From Pseudomonas sp. TH41 (GTDB lineage: Bacteria > Pseudomonadota > Gammaproteobacteria > Pseudomonadales > Pseudomonadaceae), in the NCBI RefSeq assembly GCF_016650695.1, contig NZ_JAEKFH010000003.1, positions 1,818,001 to 1,882,000 of the forward strand: a DNA stretch of 64,000 nucleotides. Reading direction: 5' to 3'. The position numbers were made by a program, and so were the translations under genes. The notes under the pieces are model-generated. The model saw only the letters and a list, made by a program, of their open reading frames with translations, had not been told where the DNA came from and made no database searches. Of the stretch, positions 48,513-58,337 are shown piece by piece. Within the stretch, counting starts at the first letter, position 1, and each line of letters begins with the position of its first letter.

Positions 48513-48543
48513 GGATCCGCGAATCATTGCGCATCCGGCGATT

Positions 48544-48599
48544 TCGTTTGCTCCATGAAAAAAGCGCCTTCATAGGCGCTTTTTTCATGGAGCAAACGA
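48544..48599. terminator. Bidirectional trmL/secB terminator, perfect 25-bp stem
   Basis: Two perfectly complementary 25-nt arms surround a 6-nt loop (TTCATA). The inner core GCGCC/GGCGC is bordered by A6/T6 tracts, so transcription from either side meets a G/C stem followed by a U run. It ends 5 bp before the secB stop. Confidence 0.92.
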
Positions 48600-48604
48600 T
48601 GCTT

Positions 48605-49096
48605 TTATTGGACGGTCGGAGTCTCGCCAGCCGCCTGCATGCGTTGCAGCTCTTGTGCGTACAGCGCGTCGAAGTTCACTGGAGCCAGCATCAGGGCCGG
48701 GAACGAACCACGGGTGACCAGGCTATCCAGGGTTTCGCGAGCATACGGGAACAGGATGTTCGGGCAGAACGCGCCGAGGGTGTGGCTCATCGACGCGTCG
48801 TCCAGGTTCTTGATCAGGAAGATCCCGGCCTGTTGCACTTCAGCGATGAACGCCACTTCTCCGTTATCACCGTTCTTAACGGTCACGGACAAGGTCAGCA
48901 CGACCTCGTGGAAGTCACCTTCCAACGCCTTTTGACGGGTGTTCAGATCCAGACCGACGCTCGGTTCCCACTGCTGGCGGAAGATCGCCGGGCTTTTCGG
49001 GGCTTCGAAGGACAAGTCACGTACGTAGATGCGCTGCAAGGAGAATTGCGGTGCGGTTTCTTCTTCGCTAGCTGCAGTGTTCTGTTGGTCAGTCAT
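48605..49096 (-). CDS. secB: Protein-export chaperone SecB
   Basis: A 163-residue cytosolic chaperone that keeps preproteins unfolded for SecA. Family motifs: [43 protein letters not shown] and [20 protein letters not shown] at 49096 is preferred over a GTG immediately upstream. It forms a leftward cluster with grxC and the rhodanese-like gene. Confidence 0.97.
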   Translation of the reverse strand: MTDQQNTAASEEETAPQFSLQRIYVRDLSFEAPKSPAIFRQQWEPSVGLDLNTRQKALEGDFHEVVLTLSVTVKNGDNGEVAFIAEVQQAGIFLIKNLDDASMSHTLGAFCPNILFPYARETLDSLVTRGSFPALMLAPVNFDALYAQELQRMQAAGETPTVQ

Positions 49097-49137
49097 CACA
49101 GATCCTTTCTGATCTTGGGGTCTTATAGGGAAGGCAT

Positions 49138-49392
49138 TCAGGCCTTGAGCATCGCGTCGAGCTTGCCGGCGCGGTCAAGGGCAAACAAATCATCACAACC
49201 ACCCACGTGGGTGCCACCGATCCAGATCTGCGGCACGGACGTACGTCCGGCTTTCTGAGCCATGGCGGCGCGCACCTGCGGCTTGCCATCGACCTTGATC
49301 TCTTCGAAGGCTACGCCTTTGTTCTCGAGCAAATACTTGGCTCGCGAGCAATAAGGGCAGTAATCGCTGGAATAGACGACGACGTTGCTCAT
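49138..49392 (-). CDS. grxC: Glutaredoxin 3
   Basis: An 84-residue thioredoxin-fold protein with the dithiol active site CPYC ([15 protein letters not shown]), the cis-Pro in [10 protein letters not shown] and the glutathione-binding GGCDDLFAL. It reduces disulfides with glutathione. It ends 42 bp before secB and starts 1 bp after the rhodanese-like gene. Confidence 0.97.
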   Translation of the reverse strand: MSNVVVYSSDYCPYCSRAKYLLENKGVAFEEIKVDGKPQVRAAMAQKAGRTSVPQIWIGGTHVGGCDDLFALDRAGKLDAMLKA

Positions 49393-49393
49393 A

Positions 49394-49807
49394 TCACTTC
49401 ACCAGCGGCAGGTTGTCGCCTTTCCAGCTGGAGATACCGCCGGACAGCTTCGCGGCGGTGAAGCCGGACTTCATCAGTTCGCGGGCATGAGTACCAGCAG
49501 TCTGGCCCATGGCGTCGACCAGAATGATGGTCTTGGCCTTGTGCTTTTCCAGTTCGCCGACGCGTGCAGCCAGTTTGTCGTGAGGAATGTTGACCGCACC
49601 GACAATGTGACCGGCGGCGAAATCCTTGGTCGGACGGATGTCGACCACAACGCCCGCGTCCTTGTTGACCAGGCCGGTCAGTTCACCGGTGCTCAGGCTG
49701 CGGCCACCGCCTTGCATCTGATAGGCCAACAGCAAAGCCGCCAGTACGACGAAGATACCCACGAGAATGTAGTGGTTGGTGGCGAATTGAATCAGATGAT
49801 CAACCAT
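49394..49807 (-). CDS. Membrane-anchored rhodanese-like protein without catalytic Cys
   Basis: A 137-residue YibN-like protein. An N-terminal membrane helix (about residues 13-30, ILVGIFVVLAALLLAY) is followed by a rhodanese homology domain (VVVDIRPTKDFAAGHIVGAV). Where active sulfurtransferases carry the catalytic Cys, it reads ILVDAMGQTAG, and the whole protein has no cysteine. ATG at 49807 is the likely start; an upstream in-frame extension is rejected. A binding or scaffold role is more likely than sulfur transfer. Confidence 0.87.
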   Translation of the reverse strand: MVDHLIQFATNHYILVGIFVVLAALLLAYQMQGGGRSLSTGELTGLVNKDAGVVVDIRPTKDFAAGHIVGAVNIPHDKLAARVGELEKHKAKTIILVDAMGQTAGTHARELMKSGFTAAKLSGGISSWKGDNLPLVK

Positions 49808-49960
49808 CGAAGGAGGTTCCAGGGCGTTAAAATGTCGGCCAGTATACACAGCCACTATGGTGGGCCAAACCCCGTCCGGCGGTGACGTGGCCGGAACTTC
49901 GCTTTAAACTGCCACTCCCTTTTCCATCGCCCTCTTTTAACTCAGCCACGAGTGGAATCC

Positions 49961-51490
49961 ATGACTACCACGCCTAAACCTTTGGTCCTGATCATTCTCG
50001 ACGGCTTCGGTCACAGTGAGAGCCCTGAATCCAACGCCATCCTTGCGGCCAAGAAGCCCGAGCTGGACCGCTTGTGGGCTACCGTGCCGAACGGCCTGAT
50101 TTCGGGCAGCGGCATGGACGTCGGCCTGCCGGACGGCCAAATGGGCAACTCCGAAGTCGGCCATATGAACCTCGGTGCCGGCCGCGTGGTGTATCAGGAC
50201 TTCACGCGCGTGACCAAATCGATCCGCGACGGCGAGTTCTTCGAGAACCCGACCATTTGCGCGGCTGTGGATAAAGCCGTTGCTGCCGGCAAAGCCGTGC
50301 ACTTCATGGGCCTGCTGTCCGATGGCGGCGTTCACAGCCACCAGGACCACCTGGTCGCCATGGCCGAACTGGCCTACAAGCGCGGTGCCGAGAAAATCTA
50401 CCTGCACGCCTTCCTCGATGGCCGCGACACGCCGCCGAAAAGCGCGCAGTCGTCCATCGAATTGCTCGACGCGACCTTCCAGGCCCTCGGCAAGGGCCGG
50501 ATCGCCAGCATCATCGGCCGTTACTTCGCCATGGACCGTGACAACCGTTGGGACCGTGTGGCCCAGGCCTACAACCTGATTGTCGATGGCCATGGCGAAT
50601 TCAACGCCGCCACTGCGCAGGAAGGTCTGCAAGCCGCTTACGAACGTGGCGAGAGCGACGAGTTCGTCAAAGCCACGTCCATTGGTGAACCGGTGAAAGT
50701 CGAAGACGGCGACGCCGTGGTGTTCATGAACTTCCGCGCCGACCGTGCGCGTGAGCTGACCCGCGTCTTTGTTGAAAACGATTTCAAGGAATTTGAACGC
50801 GCTCGCCAGCCGAAACTGGCCGGCTTCGTCATGTTGACCCAATACGCCGCCAGCATTCCCGCGCCTTCAGCTTTCGCGGCGGGCAGCCTGGAAAACGTGC
50901 TGGGCGACTATCTGGCGAAAAACGGCAAAACCCAGCTGCGCATCGCCGAAACCGAGAAATACGCCCACGTCACCTTCTTCTTCTCCGGCGGTCGTGAAGA
51001 ACCCTTCCCGGGCGAAGAGCGCATCCTGATCCCGTCGCCACACGTCGCCACCTATGACTTGAAGCCGGAAATGAGCGCGCCGGAAGTCACCGACCGCATC
51101 GTCGACGCCATCGAAAACCAGCGTTACGACGTGATCGTCGTTAACTACGCCAACGGCGACATGGTCGGCCACAGCGGTGTGTTCGACGCGGCGGTGAAAG
51201 CCGTTGAATGCCTGGACCTGTGCGTCGGCCGCATCGTCGATGCACTGGAAAAAGTCGGCGGCGAAGCCCTGATCACTGCCGACCATGGCAACGTCGAGCA
51301 GATGTCCGACGCATCCACCGGCCAAGCCCACACCGCCCACACCACCGAGCCGGTGCCGTTCATTTATGTCGGCAAGCGTGACCTCAAGGTGCGTGATGGC
51401 GGCGTGCTGGCGGATGTTGCGCCGACCATGCTGATGCTGATGGGCCTTGAGAAACCGGCTGAAATGACCGGGACATCGATTCTGGTGTAA
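49961..51490 (+). CDS. gpmI: 2,3-bisphosphoglycerate-independent phosphoglycerate mutase
   Basis: A 509-residue Mn2+-dependent glycolytic enzyme of the alkaline phosphatase superfamily. The phospho-serine lies in [17 protein letters not shown], and the second metal site in [11 protein letters not shown] and [14 protein letters not shown] at 49961 is preferred over a GTG 9 bp upstream. It reads away from the secB-grxC-rhodanese group. Confidence 0.97.
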   Translation: MTTTPKPLVLIILDGFGHSESPESNAILAAKKPELDRLWATVPNGLISGSGMDVGLPDGQMGNSEVGHMNLGAGRVVYQDFTRVTKSIRDGEFFENPTICAAVDKAVAAGKAVHFMGLLSDGGVHSHQDHLVAMAELAYKRGAEKIYLHAFLDGRDTPPKSAQSSIELLDATFQALGKGRIASIIGRYFAMDRDNRWDRVAQAYNLIVDGHGEFNAATAQEGLQAAYERGESDEFVKATSIGEPVKVEDGDAVVFMNFRADRARELTRVFVENDFKEFERARQPKLAGFVMLTQYAASIPAPSAFAAGSLENVLGDYLAKNGKTQLRIAETEKYAHVTFFFSGGREEPFPGEERILIPSPHVATYDLKPEMSAPEVTDRIVDAIENQRYDVIVVNYANGDMVGHSGVFDAAVKAVECLDLCVGRIVDALEKVGGEALITADHGNVEQMSDASTGQAHTAHTTEPVPFIYVGKRDLKVRDGGVLADVAPTMLMLMGLEKPAEMTGTSILV

Positions 51491-51518
51491 CCCGCCTCTT
51501 CAAACACCGCCAAAACCC

Positions 51519-51608
51519 TGTGGGAGCGGGCTTGCTCGCGAATGCGGTGTGTCAGTCGACATCAACGTTGCCTGACACACCGAATTCGCGAGCAAGCCCG
51601 CTCCCACA
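51519..51608. repeat. REP doublet, family A
   Basis: Arms TGTGGGAGCGGGCTTGCTCG and TTCGCGAGCAAGCCCGCTCC flank a spacer whose ends (GTGTGTCAG/CTGACACAC) also pair, so the whole 90-bp element forms one long hairpin. The GTCAGTCGACATCAACGTTG spacer is shared with the doublet at 24097. Confidence 0.92.
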
Positions 51609-51721
51609 TTGGTTTTGCGGTGTTTTTCCGTCCGGTTATCACACAACCCCAATTGGGCGTTTTTTTTGCGGCGCATGGCGGGCATACTAGGCCGTCCCTT
51701 TCCCTGGTGTCGCCCGCCTCT

Positions 51722-53017
51722 ATGCTTCGCGTCCTGATAGCCCTTGCTCTGACTTGCCTGCTCCAACCGGCCTTTGCTGACGAGCGCGCGCAAACCCAAC
51801 AACAGTTGGACGCCACGCGTCAGGACATTGCTGAGCTGAAGAAACTGCTGGGCAAGCTGCAACAAGAAAAGTCCGGCGTGCAGAAAGACCTTAAAGGCAC
51901 CGAGACCGAGATGGGCAATCTCGAGAAGCAGGTCGAAACCCTGCAAAAAGAGCTGAAGAAAAGCGAATCCGAGCTGCAGCGACTCGATACCGAGAAAAAA
52001 AAACTCCAGAGCGCGCGCATTGAACAGCAACGACTGATCGCCATTCAGGCCCGCGCGGCCTATCAGAACGGCCGTCAGGAGTATTTGAAACTGCTGCTCA
52101 ACCAGCAAAACCCGGAAAAATTCGCCCGCACCCTCACTTATTACGACTACCTGAGCCAGGCCCGCCTGGAACAGCTGAAGAACTTCAACGAAACCCTGCG
52201 CCAACTGGCCAATGTCGAAAAAGACATCGCCCTGCAGCAGGCCCAGTTGCTGGTGCAAAAAAGCAGTCTCGACAGCCAGCGCGACGAACTCGACAAAGTC
52301 CGCCAGGAGCGCCAGCAAGTCCTGGCCAAGCTGAACGAAGACGTGAAGGCTCGCGATCAGAAACTGGCCGCCCGCGAGCAGGATCAGGCAGACCTGTCTA
52401 AAGTCCTTAAAACTATTGAAGAAACCTTGGCTCGCCAGGCCCGTGAGGCAGAAGAGGCGCGGCAAAAAGCGCTGATCGCCCAGCAGGAAGCCGAAAAAAA
52501 GCGTTTACGTGAGGCTCAGGCTGAAGCAGACGCTGCCACTGACGCCCCACGCAAACCCGCTAAACCGACACCTGGCGCGCTGGTTTCAAGTTCAGGCGAG
52601 ACGTTCGGTGGCCCTTTTGCTTCAACCCGGGGAAAACTTCCGTGGCCCGTTGATGGTCGACTGCTGGCACGCTTTGGCGAAACCCGTGGCGACGACGCCC
52701 GCACCAAGTGGGACGGCGTGATGATCAGCGCTGCGGCAGGCAGCCAGGTGCATGCCGTACATGGCGGTCGCGTGGTGTTTGCCGACTGGTTGCGCGGCGC
52801 CGGGCTGCTGGTGATTCTCGACCACGGCAACGGTTTTTTGAGTCTTTATGGTCACAACCAGACGCTGCTCAAGTCTGCGGGTGACGTGGTAAAAGCCGGT
52901 GAATCCATCTCCACTGTCGGCAACAGTGGCGGGCAGGACACACCAGCGCTGTATTTCGCTATTCGTCAGCAGGGTCACCCGAGTGATCCGGCGCAATGGT
53001 GCCACGCGCAAGGATAG
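51722..53017 (+). CDS. envC: EnvC-type murein hydrolase activator
   Basis: A 431-residue periplasmic protein. A signal peptide (MLRVLIALALTCLLQPAFA) is followed by a long coiled coil (about residues 20-275) and a C-terminal LytM/M23 domain. The peptidase metal ligands are not conserved: the usual HxG(I/V)D position reads KWDGVM and the HLHF position reads ALYFAIR. This is typical of EnvC, which activates amidases at the septum rather than cutting peptidoglycan itself. ATG at 51722 is the start; ctpA begins 34 bp downstream. Confidence 0.93.
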   Translation: MLRVLIALALTCLLQPAFADERAQTQQQLDATRQDIAELKKLLGKLQQEKSGVQKDLKGTETEMGNLEKQVETLQKELKKSESELQRLDTEKKKLQSARIEQQRLIAIQARAAYQNGRQEYLKLLLNQQNPEKFARTLTYYDYLSQARLEQLKNFNETLRQLANVEKDIALQQAQLLVQKSSLDSQRDELDKVRQERQQVLAKLNEDVKARDQKLAAREQDQADLSKVLKTIEETLARQAREAEEARQKALIAQQEAEKKRLREAQAEADAATDAPRKPAKPTPGALVSSSGETFGGPFASTRGKLPWPVDGRLLARFGETRGDDARTKWDGVMISAAAGSQVHAVHGGRVVFADWLRGAGLLVILDHGNGFLSLYGHNQTLLKSAGDVVKAGESISTVGNSGGQDTPALYFAIRQQGHPSDPAQWCHAQG

Positions 53018-53051
53018 GCGTTGAGTCACCTACATTAGGAGTTCGTTCGAC

Positions 53052-54371
53052 ATGCTGCATTTGTCTCGCCTTACCTCGCTGGCCCTGACGATCGCCCTGG
53101 TGATCGGCGCGCCTCTGGCGTTTGCCGCTCAACCGGCCCCGGCTATCGCGCCTGCGGGCACTGCTGCGACCACCAAGGCACCGTTGCCTCTGGAAGAGTT
53201 GCGCACCTTTGCCGAGGTCATGGATCGGATCAAGGCCGCCTATGTCGAACCGGTAGACGACAAGACCCTGCTGGAAAACGCCATCAAAGGCATGCTCAGC
53301 AACCTTGACCCGCACTCCGCCTACCTGGGCCCGGAAGACTTCGCTGAATTGCAGGAAAGCACCAGCGGCGAATTCGGCGGCCTGGGCATCGAAGTGGGCG
53401 CCGAAGACGGTTTCATCAAGGTGGTTTCGCCGATCGATGACACCCCGGCCTCCAAAGCGGGCATCCAGGCGGGCGACTTCATTGTCAAGATCAACGGCCA
53501 ACCGACTCGCGGCCAAAGCATGACCGAGGCCGTCGACAAGATGCGCGGCAAGATCGGCCAGAAAATCACCCTGACCCTGGTGCGCGATGGCGGCACACCG
53601 TTCGACGTAACACTGGCCCGCGCCGTCATTCAAGTGAAGAGCGTGAAGAGCCAGCTGCTGGAGTCCGGCTACGGCTACATCCGCATCACCCAATTCCAGG
53701 TCAAGACCGGCGAAGAGGTTTCCAAGGCCCTGGCCAAGCTGCGCAAAGACAACGGCAAGAAACTCAAAGGCATCATCCTCGACCTGCGTAACAACCCGGG
53801 CGGCGTGCTGCAAGCGGCGGTGGAAGTGGTTGACCACTTCATCACCAAGGGCCTGATCGTCTACACCAAGGGCCGCATCGCCAACTCCGAACTGCGCTTC
53901 TCTGCCACCGGCAAAGACGAAAGCGAGGCCGTGCCAATGGTCGCCCTGATCAACGGCGGCAGCGCGTCGGCCTCGGAAATTGTCGCCGGCGCCTTGCAGG
54001 ATCAGAAACGCGCAGTGGTCATGGGCACCACCAGTTTCGGCAAAGGTTCGGTGCAAACCGTGCTGCCGCTGAACAACGACCGCGCATTGAAGATCACCAC
54101 AGCGCTGTACTACACGCCGAACGGCCGCTCGATTCAGGCACAGGGCATCGTTCCGGACATCGAAGTGCGCAAGGCCAAGATCACCAGCGAGCAGGACGGC
54201 GAGTACTTCAAGGAAGCCGATCTGCAAGGTCACTTGGGCAATGGCAACGGCGGCGCCGACAAACCGACCGGTTCCAGCGGGAAAGCCAAGCCGATGCCAC
54301 AGGATGATGATTACCAGTTGGCCCAGGCGCTGAGCCTGCTCAAAGGGCTGAGCATCACCTCCGGCCGCTGA
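53052..54371 (+). CDS. ctpA: Carboxy-terminal processing protease (S41)
   Basis: A 439-residue periplasmic serine protease. Signal peptide (cleavage after AFA), a PDZ domain (about residues 95-175, GGLGIEVGAEDGFIKVVSP) and an S41 core are seen. The catalytic Ser is in NGGSASASEIVAG and the Lys in SFGKGSVQ. Length and gene order (gpmI-envC-ctpA-yibQ) are conserved among pseudomonads, where CtpA trims cell-wall hydrolases. GGAG precedes the ATG. Confidence 0.95.
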   Translation: MLHLSRLTSLALTIALVIGAPLAFAAQPAPAIAPAGTAATTKAPLPLEELRTFAEVMDRIKAAYVEPVDDKTLLENAIKGMLSNLDPHSAYLGPEDFAELQESTSGEFGGLGIEVGAEDGFIKVVSPIDDTPASKAGIQAGDFIVKINGQPTRGQSMTEAVDKMRGKIGQKITLTLVRDGGTPFDVTLARAVIQVKSVKSQLLESGYGYIRITQFQVKTGEEVSKALAKLRKDNGKKLKGIILDLRNNPGGVLQAAVEVVDHFITKGLIVYTKGRIANSELRFSATGKDESEAVPMVALINGGSASASEIVAGALQDQKRAVVMGTTSFGKGSVQTVLPLNNDRALKITTALYYTPNGRSIQAQGIVPDIEVRKAKITSEQDGEYFKEADLQGHLGNGNGGADKPTGSSGKAKPMPQDDDYQLAQALSLLKGLSITSGR

Positions 54372-54372
54372 G

Positions 54373-55164
54373 ATGCCTCTGCGGTTCATCCTTGGTCTGC
54401 TGTGCTGTCTGGCGGGTGTTGCTCACGCAGCGCCCGTCGCCACGGTGCCTCAAAAGGCCTACATAAGTCTGATCATCGATGATCTGGGGCAGAACCTGCC
54501 CCGGGATCGCCGCGTGCTGGCCCTGCCCGGCCCGGTGACCACGGCGATCATGCCCGACACGCCCCACGCCAGCGAATTCGCCCGCGAAGCCCATCGCGCT
54601 GGCAAGATTGTCATCCTGCACATGCCCATGGATCCGGCCACCGGGCCATTCGCCTGGCATCCCGACTTGTCCATCGAGGAGCTGGAAAAACGCCTGAACG
54701 CTGCGTTCAAGGCCGTGCCCTATACGGCGGGCATCAACAATCACATGGGCAGCCGCATGACCGCTCAGCCGGCTGCCATGGCCTGGCTGATGGCGGACTT
54801 GCAGCGTCGCCACAAGTTCTTCGTCGACAGCCGCACCAGTGCGCAGACAGTCGGAGCAGCTGAGGCGCAGAAAATTGGCTTGGCGAGCGTTTCCCGGGAT
54901 GTGTTTCTGGATGATGAGCGCACGGAAGCTGCAATCTTCACGCAACTACAGACGGCGATTAGCCTGGCACGAAAGCAAGGTTCGGCGGTGATGATCGGCC
55001 ATCCGTATCCGCAGACGCTGGCCGTTCTCGAACAGGAACTGCCCAAGCTCAAAGCGCAGGGTATCGACTGGATCGATATCAAAATGATGATCAGCGTGCG
55101 CGGCAATCGCGCAACGGCTGCACATGGCAAGGATGGGCAATATCGCCTCCCGGCCCCGCGATAA
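54373..55164 (+). CDS. Divergent polysaccharide deacetylase (YibQ/DUF610)
   Basis: A 263-residue secreted protein with a signal peptide (MPLRFILGLLCCLAGVAHA) and a NodB-like fold: SLIIDDLGQN at the first Asp position, HMPMDP, NNHMGSRMT, FFVDSRTS and IGHPYPQTL. It begins 1 bp after the ctpA stop, so is co-transcribed with envC and ctpA. Substrate unknown; a cell-wall role is inferred from its neighbours. Confidence 0.9.
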   Translation: MPLRFILGLLCCLAGVAHAAPVATVPQKAYISLIIDDLGQNLPRDRRVLALPGPVTTAIMPDTPHASEFAREAHRAGKIVILHMPMDPATGPFAWHPDLSIEELEKRLNAAFKAVPYTAGINNHMGSRMTAQPAAMAWLMADLQRRHKFFVDSRTSAQTVGAAEAQKIGLASVSRDVFLDDERTEAAIFTQLQTAISLARKQGSAVMIGHPYPQTLAVLEQELPKLKAQGIDWIDIKMMISVRGNRATAAHGKDGQYRLPAPR

Positions 55165-55328
55165 TTGATTACGGCTGCACAGGCGCGTGACCTCGCTGTC
55201 CGTGACGCCGAAGACTGCAAGACCCCCGTCTTAAGTGCGGCTCCAAACAGTTCGCTACAGACAAAACAATAAATAGTTACCGCCAACTGCTTCACCCGGT
55301 CGTGAATAGTAAGACCTGCATTAGGTCT

Positions 55329-55349
55329 CGACTCCCTTGAGTCGCTTTT
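55329..55349 (+). terminator. Hairpin with T-rich tail upstream of the Vps62-like gene
   Basis: A CGACTC/GAGTCG 6-bp stem with CCTT loop is followed by CTTTTA. It could terminate the envC-ctpA-yibQ unit or attenuate the next gene, whose ATG is 17 bp further on. Confidence 0.5.
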
Positions 55350-55365
55350 ACTATCAGGATTGATC

Positions 55366-56676
55366 ATGAATACAGACGACAACGTCACCCGCGCCGACAG
55401 GCCAGGGGAATCAATAAAATACAAAAACCTGCTGATCAACTTTACGACGGAGTTCAACCGAACCTGGAACCCCCGGAGCGCTTCGAAACCTGGAGTTTTT
55501 TGGCGCCCCGCTCCGGCTCCGGATTTGCTGCCGGGATTTTTCCCGCTGGGCGATATGATCGAATCCGGGGAAGACAACATCAACGGTAAAAGAGTGGCCG
55601 CCGTTGTGTGCGAGGGCGAGCTGCAAGGCGGAGATTCTGCGCCAGAAAAAGCACTCAGTCGGCCGGACGACTATGAGCAAGTCTGGAGAGATTCGGGCTT
55701 GGAATCGGACGGTGCCCTATGGCGACCGATCCCGCCTGATGGGTATGTGGCGCTGGGGCTAGTGAGTAGCGCAGGCGACGAAAAGCCATCTCTTCACGCG
55801 GTACGTTGCGTCCGGGCAGATCTGGTGATCGCGTCAAGCCTTGGCGACTCGATCTGGAACAACTGGGGCAGTGGCACGAATCAAGATTTCGGCGCCTGGC
55901 ATATCAAAACTCCGGTTGCGGCAGCAGGAGAGATCTACTTCGCACCTGGCACCTTTGTCGGCTTCAAGAATATTACCCATCCATCGACCCAGGTCGCCGC
56001 TTATTCATTGCGCATCCAGATCCCACTGCAAATCAATCCGGCACCCGAAGTCCCGGTACTTTCCGGATTCATAGCACCCGCACCTCTAGAAACATCCGAG
56101 GCCACTCAAATTGCCACCCTTCCCTGGTTCGCGGTCGAAGACGACGCCCTGCGCCCCCTCGAAAGATTAAGCAAATCACCGCACTATCAGTTGGAAAGAA
56201 CAGACAGATATGTGCTCGCCGGACACGGCCATAACACCGGCGACAAGAGCAAGTTATTCCGCTGGACAGCGCCCCGGGCTCTGGTTCGCATGGCGTTGCA
56301 ATTATTCACCCGCATCACCTCTATCGAGGTCACAACCGAATGGCCCATCAGGAGTTTGAACGCGGGCCGACCGATACAATTCTCGGCCCGGTTGAGCAAA
56401 AACTTCACTCACACCGAAACATCATCCAGCGGATGGACCACCTCGAAAGCCTTAGAAGTCGTCGCTTCCGTTCCGAAAAACGAAATGGTGGCGGTTTATC
56501 AGTTGCAGAGCCACTACCAGCTGCGACGCAAAGACGGCACGGAAGTGGCTGTCAACTTCGCTTATGCCGATAGAGACAGTCTGTACTTTACCGACTACCC
56601 ACCCAAAGACAGTGACGTTGCCGCCGCCCCTCTGCCGGTGACAAACTCGCCGACCGCTACAGATACCGCCCCATGA
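55366..56676 (+). CDS. Vps62-like (DUF946) protein, possible pore-forming protein
   Basis: A 436-residue protein without signal peptide or membrane helix. The first half has the repeated WRP..P.GY.ALG pattern of the Vps62/DUF946 family of plants and fungi: VFWRPAPAPDLLPGFFPLGD, then ALWRPIPPDGYVALGLV and HAVRCVRADLV. The last third has Ser/Thr-rich alternating strands followed by a VPK turn (KNFTHTETSSSGWTTSKALE, VASVPKNEMVAVYQ), reminiscent of aerolysin/MTX2-type beta-pore formers. ATG at 55366 has AGGA upstream. The gene and its leader are visibly richer in A and T than the neighbours, suggesting acquisition. It overlaps the convergent binding-protein gene by 20 bp. The toxin idea is inference. 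Confidence 0.7.
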   Translation: MNTDDNVTRADRPGESIKYKNLLINFTTEFNRTWNPRSASKPGVFWRPAPAPDLLPGFFPLGDMIESGEDNINGKRVAAVVCEGELQGGDSAPEKALSRPDDYEQVWRDSGLESDGALWRPIPPDGYVALGLVSSAGDEKPSLHAVRCVRADLVIASSLGDSIWNNWGSGTNQDFGAWHIKTPVAAAGEIYFAPGTFVGFKNITHPSTQVAAYSLRIQIPLQINPAPEVPVLSGFIAPAPLETSEATQIATLPWFAVEDDALRPLERLSKSPHYQLERTDRYVLAGHGHNTGDKSKLFRWTAPRALVRMALQLFTRITSIEVTTEWPIRSLNAGRPIQFSARLSKNFTHTETSSSGWTTSKALEVVASVPKNEMVAVYQLQSHYQLRRKDGTEVAVNFAYADRDSLYFTDYPPKDSDVAAAPLPVTNSPTATDTAP

Positions 56677-57412
56677 TTTCGTCGACCACGCCGTCCTTGC
56701 GTAGCTGATCCAGCGCAGCCTGCAATTTGGCGACGACGTCGTCCGGCACCTGCTTGTTCAGCGCCAGGTACAGTTCAGCGCTGTTGAAGCGCAGTACGGT
56801 CTTGAGCCCGGTGACCCCGTCCTGGCGCGCCAGGTAGCGCCCGGCCGGGTCGCCGGTAGCCCACAGATCGATCTGCCCGCTGACCAGCTTCTTCGCGTTA
56901 TCCTGATCGCGTAGAACAACGATGGGGTTGAGGCCCTGCTTGGCCAACGTCTCGGCAATCGCATCGCCCTTGTACGCGCCGATCTTGTATTTGCGCGCAT
57001 CGTCCAGGGTTTCCAGGCTGATCTTGCTATCAGCCCTGGCCAGCATGATCCAGTCGTCCGGGCCGATAGGGCCGACCCACTTGAACAGATTCTCGCGGTC
57101 CGGCAGCCGCGCCATCACAAATACGCCATAACCAGGTTTCTCGAGGGCGATTTTGTAGATTCGCTCCCAAGGAAAACGCAGCGTCAGGCTGTAGGTGATT
57201 TCGGCGCGTTTGAACATCTCGCGGACGATGTCGACGGCGATGCCGTTGATGTTCTCGTCCTGAGCGAAGTTTTTGCCGTTCTTCGCCATGTTGTACGGAG
57301 GGAAGTTTTCCGTCAGCAACACCAGGCCGGTGTCGGGATTTTCTGCGGCATGCGCCCCATTGATGAGCAATAGAGAAGCGCTGGCGAGGACAAGAAGAAG
57401 GCGTTTGAGCAT
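56657..57412 (-). CDS. Periplasmic transporter-type substrate-binding protein
   Basis: A 251-residue family 3 solute-binding protein. A signal peptide (MLKRLLLVLASASLLLINGA, cleavage after AHA) precedes LVLLTENFPPYN, NGIAVDIVREMFKRAEITYS and LRFPWERIYKIALE. There are no permease or ATPase genes nearby, so it is an orphan of the PAAT-like type common in pseudomonads. Its 3' end overlaps the Vps62-like gene. Confidence 0.88.
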   Translation of the reverse strand: MLKRLLLVLASASLLLINGAHAAENPDTGLVLLTENFPPYNMAKNGKNFAQDENINGIAVDIVREMFKRAEITYSLTLRFPWERIYKIALEKPGYGVFVMARLPDRENLFKWVGPIGPDDWIMLARADSKISLETLDDARKYKIGAYKGDAIAETLAKQGLNPIVVLRDQDNAKKLVSGQIDLWATGDPAGRYLARQDGVTGLKTVLRFNSAELYLALNKQVPDDVVAKLQAALDQLRKDGVVDEIMGRYL

Positions 57413-57557
57413 GTCTGGCTACCGAAATCCATGGCGTACCCAAGAGTGCCTTGAGCCCGCCATGATGTCCACTGGCCTGTATCGTTTGTTGAAGCGCTGT
57501 ATGAAAAGCCCGCCTTCCAACACAGTTGATCGTCGCGAAGGCAGTTTTCGCAGGTGC

Positions 57558-58328
57558 CTAACGCATCACGATGCCGCGATGCGCCATGTAGGCCTTGGCT
57601 TCCTGCACGGTGTATTCGCCGAAGTGGAAAATACTCGCCGCCAACACCGCGCTGGCGTGGCCTTCGAGAATGCCATCGGCCAAGTGCTGCAGATTGCCTA
57701 CACCGCCGGAAGCGATCACCGGAATGCCCAAAGCATCGCTGATGGCGCGGGTGACACCCAGGTCGAAGCCGTTTTTCATGCCGTCCTGGTCCATGCTGGT
57801 CAGCAGGATTTCACCGGCACCGAGGCCTTCCATCTTCTTCGCCCATTCAACGGCGTCGAGCCCCGTAGGCTTGCGACCACCGTGGGTGAAGATTTCCCAG
57901 CGCGGGGTTTCGCCCGGCAGTGAAACCTTCTTCGCATCGATAGCGACGACAATGCACTGCGAACCGAAATGTTGCGCCGCTTCGCCGACGAATTCCGGGT
58001 TGAACACGGCCGCCGTGTTGATCGAAACCTTGTCCGCGCCAGCGTTCAGCAAGTTGCGAATGTCCTGCACGGTCCGCACGCCACCGCCCACGGTCAGCGG
58101 GATGAACACCTGGCTGGCCATGCGCTCGACGGTGTGCAGCGTGGTGTCGCGGCCGTCGACGCTGGCGGTGATGTCGAGAAAGGTAATCTCGTCAGCGCCC
58201 TGCTCGTCGTAACGACGGGCGATTTCCACCGGGTCGCCGGCGTCACGAATGTTCTCGAACTTCACACCTTTAACGACCCGGCCGTTATCCACGTCCAGGC
58301 AAGGGATGATGCGTTTGGCCAGCGCCAT
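57558..58328 (-). CDS. hisF: Imidazole glycerol phosphate synthase cyclase subunit
   Basis: A 256-residue TIM barrel that uses ammonia from HisH to form imidazole glycerol phosphate and AICAR from PRFAR. Catalytic Asp11 is in [14 protein letters not shown] and the second Asp (about 130) in VAIDAKKV. Phosphate-binding IASGGVGN is intact. Length is normal. It is the last gene of the leftward his cluster, 9 bp after hisA. Confidence 0.98.
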   Translation of the reverse strand: MALAKRIIPCLDVDNGRVVKGVKFENIRDAGDPVEIARRYDEQGADEITFLDITASVDGRDTTLHTVERMASQVFIPLTVGGGVRTVQDIRNLLNAGADKVSINTAAVFNPEFVGEAAQHFGSQCIVVAIDAKKVSLPGETPRWEIFTHGGRKPTGLDAVEWAKKMEGLGAGEILLTSMDQDGMKNGFDLGVTRAISDALGIPVIASGGVGNLQHLADGILEGHASAVLAASIFHFGEYTVQEAKAYMAHRGIVMR

Positions 58329-58337
58329 GGTCAGTCC

